From Nonomuraea turcica (GTDB lineage: Bacteria; Actinomycetota; Actinomycetes; Streptosporangiales; Streptosporangiaceae), in NCBI RefSeq assembly GCF_030718205.1, contig NZ_JAUZQF010000026.1, forward strand, positions 62,001-126,000: a DNA stretch of 64,000 bases, given 5' to 3'. The translations under genes were made by a program, and so were the position numbers. This document shows, piece after piece, positions 1 through 7,921 of this stretch. Every line of letters starts with the position of its first letter. Position 1 is the first letter of the stretch. The notes under the pieces were generated by a model that saw nothing but the letters and a program-made list of their open reading frames with translations, did not search any database and had not been told where the DNA came from.

Positions 1-1533
1 TCCGCCTGGGAGGCGGACAATCATGCCGACAAGAGCCCGGCCGAGTACGCCCGCCACGTCGTGGCCTACTCCGACGCCATGAAGGCGGTCGACCCGACCA
101 TCAAGATCGGCGCGGTGCTGACCACCTCGGCCAACTGGCCCGACGGGCTCGTCGGCGAAGGGGACGCCGGAACCTGGAACAAGGTCGTCCTGTCCATGGC
201 GGGCCCGAAGATCGACTTCGTGATCGTGCACTGGTATCCGGGTGCCCTGGACAAGGTCGGCCACGTACCCGACATGATCCACCTCACCCGCGAGCAGATC
301 GCCAAGTACGCCGGGCCCGGGTCGGAGCGGATCGGCATCGCGATGACCGAGTTCAACACCGGGAGCAGCAGCGCCGGCACGACCACCCAGCCCGGCGCCC
401 TGGCCGCCGCCGACGCGTACGCGACGCTGCTGGCGAACGGGGTGTTCACGGTCGACTGGTGGAACGTGCACAACGGCATCGGCCCCGTCACGCAGGTCGA
501 AGGCCACACCGACTACGGCGACTTCGGCCTGCTGTCGAGCGCGACGTGCACGTCCGACAACTCGGTCTGCGAGCCGCCGCTGAACACACCCTTCGCGCCG
601 TACTACGCGCTGCAGATGATGAGCAAGTTCGCCCGCCCAGGGGACCAGTTCGTCCGCGCCGCGACCGACCAGCCGAAGGTCACCGCCCACGCCGCCCGCC
701 GTCCCAATGGCGACCTGGCGGTCATGCTGATCAACACCTCGTCCGACACGTCGTACCCGATCGCGCTCGACTACTCCGGCTTCCGCCCGGCGTCGGGTTC
801 GGCCACCGTACTGACCCACACCAACGGCGCCACGAGCATCACCACCTCGACCGCGGAAAGCCCGACGCTGCCCCCGCTCTCCCTCACCACGCTCGTCCTG
901 CGCCCCGCCTCGTCACAGACCGGCCTCCCGGCCGCCCCCGGCCAGCCGGCCGCGTCGAACATCACGGACAAAACCGCCACGATCTCCTGGCCCGCCGCCT
1001 CCCCCGGCGCTCGCCCGATCGCCAAGTACGAGATCCACCGCCAGAACGCAGCCATTAGCGAACAACTCGGCGAGACGACCGGCACGTCGTTCACCGTGCA
1101 CAACCTCAAGCCGGGCACCCGCTACACGGTCAACGTGATCGCCCGTGACAGCGGCGGCGGCGTTTCCTGGTCCTCGCCACCGCTGACCTTCACCACGGGC
1201 ACCCCTGCCACCAGCTCCTGCACCGTGAAGCTCACCAACCAGACCGACTGGGCCAGCGGCTACGTCGGCGCCATCGAGATCACCAACAACGGCGCGCCGA
1301 TCAACGGCTGGACCCTGAACTTCACCTGGCCCAGGCCATGGCAGAGCCTCGGCAGCGGCTGGAGCGCCGTCTGGACGCAGACCGGGTCGGACGTCAAGGT
1401 CGTGAACGAGTCCGGCAACGGCTCACTCGCCACAGGCGCGTCCACCACGATCGGATTCGTCGGCAACTACAGCGGCCCGAACGTCCTGCCCACGGTCTTC
1501 ACCCTCAACGGAACCGTCTGCGGGGGCGCCTAG
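1..1533 (+). CDS. Secreted glycoside hydrolase (arabinofuranosidase-like) with FN3 and CBM2, 5' truncated
   Basis: The reading frame is open from base 1, so the N-terminus, including any signal peptide, lies outside the window. The first ~200 visible residues resemble the C-terminal half of a TIM-barrel hydrolase: 'FVIVHWYPG', then 'AMTEFNT', whose Glu is the likely catalytic residue, then 'VDWWNVHNG'. A small beta-sandwich domain typical of GH51-like enzymes follows. Next come a fibronectin type III domain (about residues 320-405, with 'ATISWPAAS' and 'PGTRYTVNVIARD') and a C-terminal CBM2 cellulose-binding module (about 415-510) with the usual Cys near each end and exposed Trp residues ('TDWASGYVG', 'NGWTLNFTW', 'SGWSAVWTQ'). 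The architecture fits an extracellular hemicellulase that docks on plant cell wall. The exact GH family cannot be fixed without the missing half. Confidence 0.85.
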   Translation, partial: SAWEADNHADKSPAEYARHVVAYSDAMKAVDPTIKIGAVLTTSANWPDGLVGEGDAGTWNKVVLSMAGPKIDFVIVHWYPGALDKVGHVPDMIHLTREQIAKYAGPGSERIGIAMTEFNTGSSSAGTTTQPGALAAADAYATLLANGVFTVDWWNVHNGIGPVTQVEGHTDYGDFGLLSSATCTSDNSVCEPPLNTPFAPYYALQMMSKFARPGDQFVRAATDQPKVTAHAARRPNGDLAVMLINTSSDTSYPIALDYSGFRPASGSATVLTHTNGATSITTSTAESPTLPPLSLTTLVLRPASSQTGLPAAPGQPAASNITDKTATISWPAASPGARPIAKYEIHRQNAAISEQLGETTGTSFTVHNLKPGTRYTVNVIARDSGGGVSWSSPPLTFTTGTPATSSCTVKLTNQTDWASGYVGAIEITNNGAPINGWTLNFTWPRPWQSLGSGWSAVWTQTGSDVKVVNESGNGSLATGASTTIGFVGNYSGPNVLPTVFTLNGTVCGGA

Positions 1534-1540
1534 CCAACAC

Positions 1541-1566
1541 GCGGCCCGGCCGGCAGGCCGGGCCGC
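1541..1566. terminator. Bidirectional hairpin terminator
   Basis: A perfect 11-bp stem (GCGGCCCGGCC / GGCCGGGCCGC) closes on a 4-base loop. It sits 7 bases after the hydrolase stop codon and just beyond the 3' end of the convergent lipoprotein gene, so it can serve both. There is no T-tract, as is common in high-GC actinomycetes. Confidence 0.8.
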
Positions 1567-1568
1567 GA

Positions 1569-2048
1569 TCACAAGATGACCCGCCCGGCGAGCTTGCCAT
1601 CGTTCGACGGGACAGCCAGGCAGTACGACGTCCTGGACCTCGGCCAATCCTCCGCCGCCGGGACGAGCACGCCGATCTTGACCTCGTCTCTCCTTGCCGG
1701 CACGTACCGCATCCTGGGCCGGCACCCGTCCCGGCTCAGCCGCCGCACCTCCGCGACCCCCGGCCATGGGCCTTCGGGAACCACGTACGTGGTGGCGAAC
1801 TCCGCCGAATGCGGCACCGTACAGGGCACCACCGTCACGATGAGGTCCACGGGCAGCGGTTCGATGCAGTCACCTGGCCGCAGTACGGTGGCGTGAAATC
1901 GCTTCGCGGCGGGGTGCACGGTCTGGCCCGCAGGGACGGGCGGAATCGTCCCGGTGGAGGACGCCGTCTCGCCGGAACCGGCGAAGGACGCGCCGCAGCC
2001 GGCCAGTGCGCCCGCCAGGCACACAACCGCGAATGGGTGACGGATCAC
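1569..2048 (-). CDS. Septum-formation-domain lipoprotein
   Basis: A 159-residue protein from a GTG start. The N-terminus 'VIRHPFAVVCLAGALAGCG' is a lipoprotein signal with lipobox L-A-G-C, so the mature protein should be anchored outside the membrane. The rest holds the pattern 'PGDCIEPL...VPCTVPHSAEF' and a later pair of Cys residues ('DGCRPR', 'SYCLAV'), which matches the Septum_form (DUF4190-associated) extracellular domain of actinobacteria. The open frame continues upstream but that extension has no coding character, so the GTG at the signal peptide was chosen. The function of the domain is not known. The gene is divergent from the AfsR-type regulator gene. Confidence 0.75.
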   Translation of the reverse strand: MIRHPFAVVCLAGALAGCGASFAGSGETASSTGTIPPVPAGQTVHPAAKRFHATVLRPGDCIEPLPVDLIVTVVPCTVPHSAEFATTYVVPEGPWPGVAEVRRLSRDGCRPRMRYVPARRDEVKIGVLVPAAEDWPRSRTSYCLAVPSNDGKLAGRVIL

Positions 2049-2172
2049 GAGGCCAGACGATGGCAGCCGGAGATCGCGATGTAGTCTCCAGCACAAATCG
2101 AGTCGGTCCCGGCGAGCCACCAGCCGACGCTCCCGCCCTGACCTCGCCCCTACCGTGCGCAGTGGTGTTCGA

Positions 2173-2201
2173 TTGGCGAAAAATATGCTTTGAGGTATAA
2201 C
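2173..2201 (+). promoter_or_regulatory. Candidate sigma-70-type promoter of the AfsR-type regulator
   Basis: TTGGCG and TATAAC hexamers are separated by exactly 17 bases inside an AT-rich stretch of the 207-bp divergent intergenic region. They lie about 55 bases upstream of the GTG start at 2256. Spacing and match are good for a vegetative promoter; this is prediction only. Confidence 0.5.
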
Positions 2202-2255
2202 AGCGGGCATATCCGCATTTGCGCGGAGCTTTGCTACAGAGGGAACGGTCCATAG

Positions 2256-5138
2256 GTGAGCGCTGAACCTGCCGGCCTCCACTTCTCCGTCTTGGGCCCA
2301 CTGGCGGTAACGCACGCGGGCGAACCACTCGACCTCGGGGGCACCCGGGTCAAAGCCCTGCTGGCGACACTCCTCATCGCGCAGGGCAAGGTGGTGACCA
2401 CCGACCGCATCATCGACGCGGTATGGGGAGAACAGGCTCCGAACAGTGCCGTGGCCACCCTGTATTCGTACATCACCAGGCTGAGAAAAACCTTGGAACC
2501 AGACCGGCTCCCCCGCGCGGCCACGGGCCTGCTCGACCGCCAGGGTCCGGGCTACGTCCTGCGCGTCAGGCCGGAAGCGGTGGACTCGGAACGCTTCGCC
2601 GCTCTGGCCGAGCGCGGCGCGAGGCTGCTGCCCGACGATCCACCGGCGGCGGCGGAGAGCCTCTCGACGGCGCTCGCGCTGTGGCGCGGCCCCGCGTACG
2701 CCGACCTCGGCGACTCCGAGGTGGCGAACGCCGAGATCGCCCGCCTGGACAACGCCCGGCTGGCCGCCCGCCAGGACCACGCGGCGGCCCGCCTCTCCAT
2801 GGGCGCGACCGTCCAGGCGGTGGGCGAACTCGAGTCACTGGTCCGCGAGCACCCGCTGGCCGAGCGGTCCTGGGAGCTGCTCGCGCTCGCCCTGTACCGG
2901 AGCGGCCGCCAGGGAGACGCCCTGGCCGCACTCCGCTCGGCACGCGAGCAACTGATCGAGGAGCTCGGCGTGGACCCCGGCCCTTCGCTGCGCGCCGTGG
3001 AGGCTGCGGTGCTCCGGCAGGACCCCGCCCTGGACTGGCGGGCTCCGAAGGAGGCGGCGGCGATCATCGAGCCCGCCGAGCCGAAGGAGCCTGCCCGCCC
3101 GCGGCTTCCGGCGCCGCTGACCCGTCTCATCGGGCGTGATTCCGCCGTGGCCGCGATGAAGGACCTGCTCACCGCGCACCGGCTGGTGACGATCACCGGT
3201 CCCGGCGGCGCCGGCAAGAGCCGCCTGGCTCTGGAGATCGCCCGGGAGCACCAGGACGGGGACGGCCCCTGGTTGGCCCTCCTCGCCGACGTGACAGACG
3301 CCGGGCTGCTGCCGGCCGCGGTCGGCGCGGCGATGGGCACGGCCATCACGGGCAGCACCGACCACCTCGCCGCGTCGATCGGCGACCGGGAGATGCTGCT
3401 GGTTCTCGACAACTGCGAGCATCTGGTCGACGCGGTCGCGCCACTGGCGGAGACGCTGCTGTCCCTCTGTCCCGGCCTGCGGCTCCTCGCCACGAGCCGG
3501 GAGCAACTGGCCGTCACGGGCGAGGCGACCTGGGATCTGCCGCCGCTGGACCCCGATGGGGCGGCCGCCGAGCTTTTCACGGAGCGGTCCCTCGCGGTCC
3601 GTCCCGGCCGGCAACCACGGTACGACGAACGACAGCTGATCTCCCGGATCTGCCGGGAGCTGGACGGCCTCCCCCTGGCCATCGAGCTCGCGGCGGCCCA
3701 GACCCGCGTCCTGTCCCTGGAACAGATCGCCGACGGGCTCCACGATCGGTTCGCGTTGCTGGCCACCGGCTCCCGTACCGCCCCGAAGCGCCATCGAAGC
3801 CTGGAGGCGGCCATCGCGTCGAGCGTGCGCCTGCTCACCGAGCCCGAGAGGGAGCTGCTCGGCTGCCTGAGCCTCTTCGAGGGCGGCTTCGACCTGGAGG
3901 CGGCCGAGCGGGTGGCGGGGCCTCCGGCGGTGCTGCACAGACTGGGTGGCCTCGTCGCCAAATCGCTGGTCACTGTGGACGGCGCCGCCGTACCCCGGCG
4001 TTACCGGATGCTGGAGTCCATACGGCAGTACGCCCTTCGCACGCTGTCCGGCGACGAACGGGCCCGGTGGGCCGGCCGCCATCTCGCGTGGGCGGTGGAG
4101 CTGGCCGAGACGGCCGAACGGCGCCTGCGCACCTTCGACGGGGAGCTGTGGCTGCGCAGGCTCCGACACGAGCAGGCGAACACGCGTGCCGCACTGAGCC
4201 ACGCCCTGGCCACGGGCGACGGGGACTCCGCGCTGCGCATCGCCAGCGCGCTGTCGTGGTTCTGGTATCGCAACGGCGACGTACACGAAGGCATCGCGAG
4301 GCTGTCGGAGGCCCTCGACCGCGCAGGCGCCGACCACCCCGGGCGAGGGCAGGCGCTGATCGGGCGGGCGTTGCTCCGCTACCTGGCGGGCGACCCGTTC
4401 GCCGGGAACGACGACGTCGTGCTGGCACTGCGGGAGGCCGAGGCCATCGGCGACATCGAGGCCATGGCCCGCGCCCTGCCGTACCGGGCCTACTTCCTCC
4501 AGCTCAGCGGCGACCCGGACCAGGCGCAGCGCACGCTCGCCGCGGGCTGGACGCATGTACGGGCAGCGGGGCTGCCATGGGTCGAGGCCGAGCTGATGAT
4601 GGTGCGCGGACAGATCACCAGGGTGGCCGGCGATCCGCTGCTCGCCGCCGGGCAACTCGTGCAGGCCGCCGACATCGCCGAGGCCTGCGGCCACGACTGG
4701 GCGTACTGCTCGTCGGGCTGGATCGGGGCGAAGGTCGCCATGGATCTGGGCGACACCGGCCGGGCGGTCCAGCAGGCGGCCCGGCTGGTCGTGCACCTCG
4801 ACCGCGTGCAGGACGTGACCTCCTGGCTGGCCTGTGCCCACGTGCTCGCCGGCGCCCTCGGCATGGGCGGCCGGGCGGCGGACGGCGCCGTGCTCCTCGG
4901 CACGGTCTCGGCCATCGGCTCCCGGGTGGGCTACTCCCCCGAGCTCATGGACCCGCTGGACGGCCCCCGGAACGTGGCCGCCGTGCGCACCGCCCTCTCG
5001 CCGGGGGCGTACGAGGAAGCGACGGCCATGGGGGCGAGCCTCACGAAGCAGGACGCCACCGCCATGGCGCGCCGCCTCATCGTGACCACCCCGGGGGACG
5101 ACGGCCGGCAAACGGTCCTGCGCAACGACTACTCCTGA
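2256..5138 (+). CDS. AfsR/SARP-family transcriptional regulator (OmpR-type HTH, BTAD, NB-ARC, TPR)
   Basis: A 960-residue regulator. Residues ~8-95 form the OmpR-like winged helix ('LDLGGTRVKALLATLL', 'YSYITRLRKTLEPD'); ~100-245 form the bacterial transcriptional activation domain ('LALALYRSGRQGDALAALR', 'LGVDPGPSLR'). The STAND ATPase follows, with Walker A 'GPGGAGKSRLALE' near residue 316, Walker B 'LLVLDNCEHL' near 388 and 'LDGLPLAIELAA' typical of NB-ARC. The C-terminal 350 residues are a helical, TPR-like sensor. Such proteins activate secondary-metabolite or developmental genes after nucleotide-driven oligomerisation. The start is GTG with a weak upstream GA-rich site. A paralogue of the same plan lies at 38589-41426 on the other strand; no obvious target cluster adjoins this copy. 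Confidence 0.92.
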   Translation: MSAEPAGLHFSVLGPLAVTHAGEPLDLGGTRVKALLATLLIAQGKVVTTDRIIDAVWGEQAPNSAVATLYSYITRLRKTLEPDRLPRAATGLLDRQGPGYVLRVRPEAVDSERFAALAERGARLLPDDPPAAAESLSTALALWRGPAYADLGDSEVANAEIARLDNARLAARQDHAAARLSMGATVQAVGELESLVREHPLAERSWELLALALYRSGRQGDALAALRSAREQLIEELGVDPGPSLRAVEAAVLRQDPALDWRAPKEAAAIIEPAEPKEPARPRLPAPLTRLIGRDSAVAAMKDLLTAHRLVTITGPGGAGKSRLALEIAREHQDGDGPWLALLADVTDAGLLPAAVGAAMGTAITGSTDHLAASIGDREMLLVLDNCEHLVDAVAPLAETLLSLCPGLRLLATSREQLAVTGEATWDLPPLDPDGAAAELFTERSLAVRPGRQPRYDERQLISRICRELDGLPLAIELAAAQTRVLSLEQIADGLHDRFALLATGSRTAPKRHRSLEAAIASSVRLLTEPERELLGCLSLFEGGFDLEAAERVAGPPAVLHRLGGLVAKSLVTVDGAAVPRRYRMLESIRQYALRTLSGDERARWAGRHLAWAVELAETAERRLRTFDGELWLRRLRHEQANTRAALSHALATGDGDSALRIASALSWFWYRNGDVHEGIARLSEALDRAGADHPGRGQALIGRALLRYLAGDPFAGNDDVVLALREAEAIGDIEAMARALPYRAYFLQLSGDPDQAQRTLAAGWTHVRAAGLPWVEAELMMVRGQITRVAGDPLLAAGQLVQAADIAEACGHDWAYCSSGWIGAKVAMDLGDTGRAVQQAARLVVHLDRVQDVTSWLACAHVLAGALGMGGRAADGAVLLGTVSAIGSRVGYSPELMDPLDGPRNVAAVRTALSPGAYEEATAMGASLTKQDATAMARRLIVTTPGDDGRQTVLRNDYS

Positions 5139-5228
5139 CGGAACGTACGGTGCCGCTGCCATCAGACGGCACGGCCTGGCTGCGCAACCACCTCCTCCCG
5201 TCTTCCGTAGCCAGGCAGACCGGCAGAA

Positions 5229-5705
5229 TCAACGATTCCCGCGGAGGGCGAGTAAGTCCTGGTTCTGTGCGACTGCGGCGATGAGATCGTCAAGATCACA
5301 CTCGACGGAAGCATTGATGACGGGTTTGAAGTCATGGACCCTCGCCGCGGTCTCAGCGAAGTCTGAGGGGGAGAAGCTCCACCCCTCGATGCTGCTCCAG
5401 CCTGCCTGAACGGTGGCTTGGCTTCCGTCCGGCGACGAGACGCGCAACCACGCCGTGCATTGGTCCGAGAAATCGAAGGGCAGAAAGACGGTGCCTCCGG
5501 TGGCCCGCACCCGCTGAAGGTGCTCGTCCCACTGGTCGAGGAGGCGCACGAGACCATCCGCGACGTCCTGACCTGCCTGTGCGGACTCGTCGATGGCTAG
5601 ATAGTACGAATCGCAGACATGCCGATAAGTGCCCAGTCGCAGGATTAAGTCGCCATGGACATCACGATCAGTCGTGCGCTCCAAGCGCAGCGGGACGTTG
5701 TTCAT
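5229..5705 (-). CDS. Hypothetical protein, second gene of a two-gene unit
   Basis: A 158-residue soluble acidic protein starting 'MNNVPLRLERT' with no signal peptide, membrane segment or motif I recognise. Its ATG overlaps the stop codon of the upstream gene (ATGA), so the two are translationally coupled. The central part ('TVFLPFDFSDQCTAWLRV') reads as beta-rich. It is convergent with the AfsR-type gene and close to vapBC. Function unknown; the small two-gene arrangement in an accessory patch would also suit an effector/immunity or antitoxin-like role, but nothing in the sequence proves that. Confidence 0.65.
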   Translation of the reverse strand: MNNVPLRLERTTDRDVHGDLILRLGTYRHVCDSYYLAIDESAQAGQDVADGLVRLLDQWDEHLQRVRATGGTVFLPFDFSDQCTAWLRVSSPDGSQATVQAGWSSIEGWSFSPSDFAETAARVHDFKPVINASVECDLDDLIAAVAQNQDLLALRGNR

Positions 5706-6127
5706 CGTGAAGACTCCAAACGTTCACGCTCAGCGAGAAACTCATCGAGCAATTCAAAGAGCACCTCGATGACCCGAGATTCCTCTTCCGGCGTCAGATC
5801 CCACTTCTTCCAGCCGCCAGTAAGGGCGATATGACGCACCTGCCCCTGCCAGCCGTGGTTGCAGTCCTGGCCCCGTCGAGCCACCAGCCACTCTCGCCAC
5901 CCTTGCAGGCCTGGGCCTCCATGGCGCCGCGCATGCTCGTCGTAGCCGTCCAGGAACCCTTCGACCCCGGCAAGCTTCGAACCGACTACGAACATGCCCA
6001 GCCGCTTGGCCACGTGAGCGAAGTACTCACGCTCCGTCATCCCCGCCAGATCCACCGTCACCCACTCATTCTGGATACGAGTGGCTCTCCATGTCCGCCC
6101 ACGGGCCATATCGTCCCAGCCGGCCAT
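5702..6127 (-). CDS. Hypothetical protein, first gene of a two-gene unit
   Basis: About 141 residues from the ATG at 6127. The frame is open further upstream to a TTG at 6253 and an ATG at 6220, but that extension is Arg-rich and looks non-coding; an ATG at 6109 is also possible. The protein contains 'QNEWVTVDLAGMTEREYF', a Trp-rich middle ('GLQGWREWLV', 'CNHGWQGQ') and an acidic helical C-terminus ('FELLDEFLAERERLE'). No known domain was recognised. It overlaps the downstream gene by four bases (ATGA), which makes co-expression nearly certain. Confidence 0.6.
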   Translation of the reverse strand: MAGWDDMARGRTWRATRIQNEWVTVDLAGMTEREYFAHVAKRLGMFVVGSKLAGVEGFLDGYDEHARRHGGPGLQGWREWLVARRGQDCNHGWQGQVRHIALTGGWKKWDLTPEEESRVIEVLFELLDEFLAERERLESSR

Positions 6128-6325
6128 GTCCGCTGCGCGTGCTATCCCGAGGCGGGACCGCACGAACGATCTTCGATGCCTCGCAAGGTGCCGGCCAAAA
6201 TTGCCGGCATTGCAGGCCATGATCAGTAACACACGTGTACCTGAGTTGTTCAAGGAGTGCCAGCACTGCTACCGACGATGTCGGATGGTGGATCGGGTGA
6301 GCAGTGCCTCGAATCAACACTCCTG

Positions 6326-6351
6326 ATATACTGATCTGAGTTTGTATATAC
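6326..6351 (+). promoter_or_regulatory. Putative VapB operator with AT-rich inverted repeats
   Basis: ATATAC at 6326-6331 faces GTATAT at 6344-6349, and GTATATAC at 6344-6351 is itself palindromic. The site lies 17-42 bases before the vapB start in an unusually AT-rich patch that could also hold the -10 region. Type II antitoxins usually repress their own promoter through such repeats. Confidence 0.5.
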
Positions 6352-6367
6352 AGATGAGGCGGGCATC

Positions 6368-6592
6368 ATGACCAAGACACTGATCGATCTCGATGACGAG
6401 GCCCTGAGCGAGGCCGCGAGGCTGCTCGGCACCTCCTCCAAGAAGGACACGGTCAACGCCGCCCTACGAGAGATCGTTGATCGACGAAGGCGGGCGGCGG
6501 CCGTGGCTCGCATGCGTGCGATGGTCGCAGAGGGTGAGATCGACTTCTCAATCATCGATAAAGGCGACAACGCACACCAGGACGTGGCGTGA
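6368..6592 (+). CDS. vapB: VapB-family antitoxin
   Basis: A 74-residue protein starting 'MTKTLIDLDDEALSEAARLL', the N-terminal ribbon-helix-helix DNA-binding segment typical of actinobacterial VapB proteins, followed by 'TVNAALREIVDRRRR' and an acidic, probably disordered tail that would wrap the toxin. The ATG has a purine-rich site (GAGGCGGG) just upstream. The last codons overlap the toxin start by four bases (GTGA). The antitoxin should both neutralise VapC and repress the operon through the upstream inverted repeats. Confidence 0.88.
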   Translation: MTKTLIDLDDEALSEAARLLGTSSKKDTVNAALREIVDRRRRAAAVARMRAMVAEGEIDFSIIDKGDNAHQDVA

Positions 6593-6990
6593 CGGAGCTG
6601 TATCTCATCGATACCAGCGCATTGGTCCGCTTCTACCGCGGTCAGGTCGGCGCGGAATGGGATCAGACGGTTTGTGCCGGACTCGTCGGTATCTGCGAGC
6701 CGGTCAGACAGGAGTATCTCCGAGCCGTCGGCAGCCGACCAGCCTTCTACGAAGCCGGCAATCTCCTCCAGGAGACCTTCCCGTATTACATGATCCCTGA
6801 TTCGGCATGGCACGAGACGGGAGGCTTGCAGCGCGAGCTCGCCGACAAAGGGTGGCACCAATGCGCTTCTCCGGTCGATCTCCTCATGGCGGTAACGGCT
6901 CGGCATCACAAGCTCACTGTGCTGCACGCCGACCGCGACTTCGAGACCATCGCCCGCCTGACCGGGCAGCCGGTGCGATGGATCAGCTGA
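6589..6990 (+). CDS. vapC: VapC-family PIN-domain ribonuclease toxin
   Basis: A 133-residue PIN domain. The acidic metal-binding residues are visible: Asp in 'LIDTSALV' at the N-terminus, Glu in 'CEPVRQEYL', Asp in 'SPVDLLMAVTA', and Asp residues in 'LHADRDFETIA' near the C-terminus. VapC toxins are Mg-dependent RNases that usually cut tRNA or rRNA when the antitoxin is degraded. The GTG start overlaps the vapB stop. Length is normal for the family and all four acidic positions are intact, so the toxin is probably active. Confidence 0.9.
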   Translation: MTELYLIDTSALVRFYRGQVGAEWDQTVCAGLVGICEPVRQEYLRAVGSRPAFYEAGNLLQETFPYYMIPDSAWHETGGLQRELADKGWHQCASPVDLLMAVTARHHKLTVLHADRDFETIARLTGQPVRWIS

Positions 6991-7051
6991 AGGAGCCTCT
7001 CGGCCCCAACCCGCAAATCGGCGTGGTCTGTCTCCAGCCGAGACCGCGGCC

Positions 7052-7609
7052 GTGACCGAAGCCAGACGTCTGATAGCCGCGATAGGGGATCTCAGCTACT
7101 TCGGGCTGGGCATGGCCTGCGTGGCCGACATCACCGCGGCCGAGGTGGCACGGCGATTGGAGGCCGTACCGGCCGACGACGAGGACGTTGGAGCGATCAT
7201 CGAGAATCTCGGGTCGCACCTCGACGACAACCTGACCGTCGTCGGCGTCACGGCGGTGCCTGGCGGATGCGTCGTCAGCCAACCATGGGGATACATCCCC
7301 TACACGCCAGGGGTCGCCAAGCGCCTGTCAGCAGGCACCGCCTACTACGGAATGTACGACAATCCCAAGGGCGGCCATCACGGGACCGCCTTCCGTGACG
7401 GCGTCATGGAGGAAGGGGACACCCACCCCGGTGCCGGCGGCGCGTACCCGGACGACTCCGCCGAGGAGATCCTCGCCACCTACCTCTACCACCACCACGC
7501 CGTGGCCTACTGCTGTGCCCGCATTGGCTTGCGCCTGGACGACGCCCGGGCGATCACTGGTCCACCCGACATGTGGCTGAGACTTCCTGAACGGGACTGG
7601 TGGAACTGA
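7052..7609 (+). CDS. DUF6461-like hypothetical protein
   Basis: A 185-residue soluble protein from a GTG start 61 bases after vapC. The layout, with an N-terminal 'LSYFGLGMACVADITAAEV', a central 'GGCVVSQPWGYIPY' and a C-terminal 'LRLDDARAITGPPDMWLRL', resembles actinobacterial DUF6461 proteins, which have no known function. His-rich 'YLYHHHAVAY' is notable. Whether it shares a transcript with vapBC is unclear. A hairpin terminator and a tRNA relic follow it. Confidence 0.65.
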   Translation: MTEARRLIAAIGDLSYFGLGMACVADITAAEVARRLEAVPADDEDVGAIIENLGSHLDDNLTVVGVTAVPGGCVVSQPWGYIPYTPGVAKRLSAGTAYYGMYDNPKGGHHGTAFRDGVMEEGDTHPGAGGAYPDDSAEEILATYLYHHHAVAYCCARIGLRLDDARAITGPPDMWLRLPERDWWN

Positions 7610-7628
7610 TCAAGCGGCGTAACAAAGA

Positions 7629-7653
7629 CCCGGCTCCATGATCTGGAACCGGG
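7629..7653 (-). terminator. Hairpin terminator paired with the tRNA relic
   Basis: On the minus strand CCCGG-TTCCA and TGGAG-CCGGG can pair around a short loop with one mismatch, followed by TCTTTGTT. It sits directly downstream (minus strand) of the tRNA-like fragment at 7669-7698, the position expected for the terminator of a former tRNA gene. It also lies 20 bases after the plus-strand gene ending at 7609. Confidence 0.6.
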
Positions 7654-7668
7654 CCTTCACCTCGTGTT

Positions 7669-7698
7669 GGAGACGAGGGGACTCGAACCCCTGACTCC
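7669..7698 (-). other. tRNA 3'-end relic (possible attachment-site remnant)
   Basis: The minus strand reads AGGGG-TTCGAGT-CCCCT, a perfect T-arm, then CGTCTCC and A, as in a tRNA acceptor 3' strand and discriminator. No matching GGAGACG 5' strand, D-arm or anticodon arm is found about 70 bases upstream, so only the 3' end remains. GGAGACG acceptors are known from actinobacterial tRNA-Ser, but the isotype is a guess. A lone tRNA 3' end with its terminator is the usual scar of tyrosine-integrase insertion at a tRNA gene. Confidence 0.5.
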
Positions 7699-7921
7699 TT
7701 TGACGTTCGTGCAGAACTTGGCGGTTCAACACGGAACCTACGCTCGTGATCTATTCACACCGCAACTCAAACGTCACCCTGAAGTTTGTCGGACGGGACT
7801 GCCAGACTCCGCATATGCATGATCTCGTGCTTTCAGCTGACACCATCGCAGCTGATCCTCCTGGCGCGGTGAGACGCTCCGCTGACAGGTGTTCCGATCG
7901 AAGCCGCGGCAGGCGGTCCGC

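Noticed and set aside
2049..2780. Upstream extension of the septum-formation-domain lipoprotein frame
   Set aside because: It runs opposite the regulator gene, has no conserved sequence, and the signal peptide begins at the internal GTG at 2048.
2835..5162. 775-codon minus-strand open frame opposite the AfsR-type regulator
   Set aside because: It mirrors the codon periodicity of the well-supported plus-strand gene, and its translation is Arg/Gly/Ala/His-rich without any domain.
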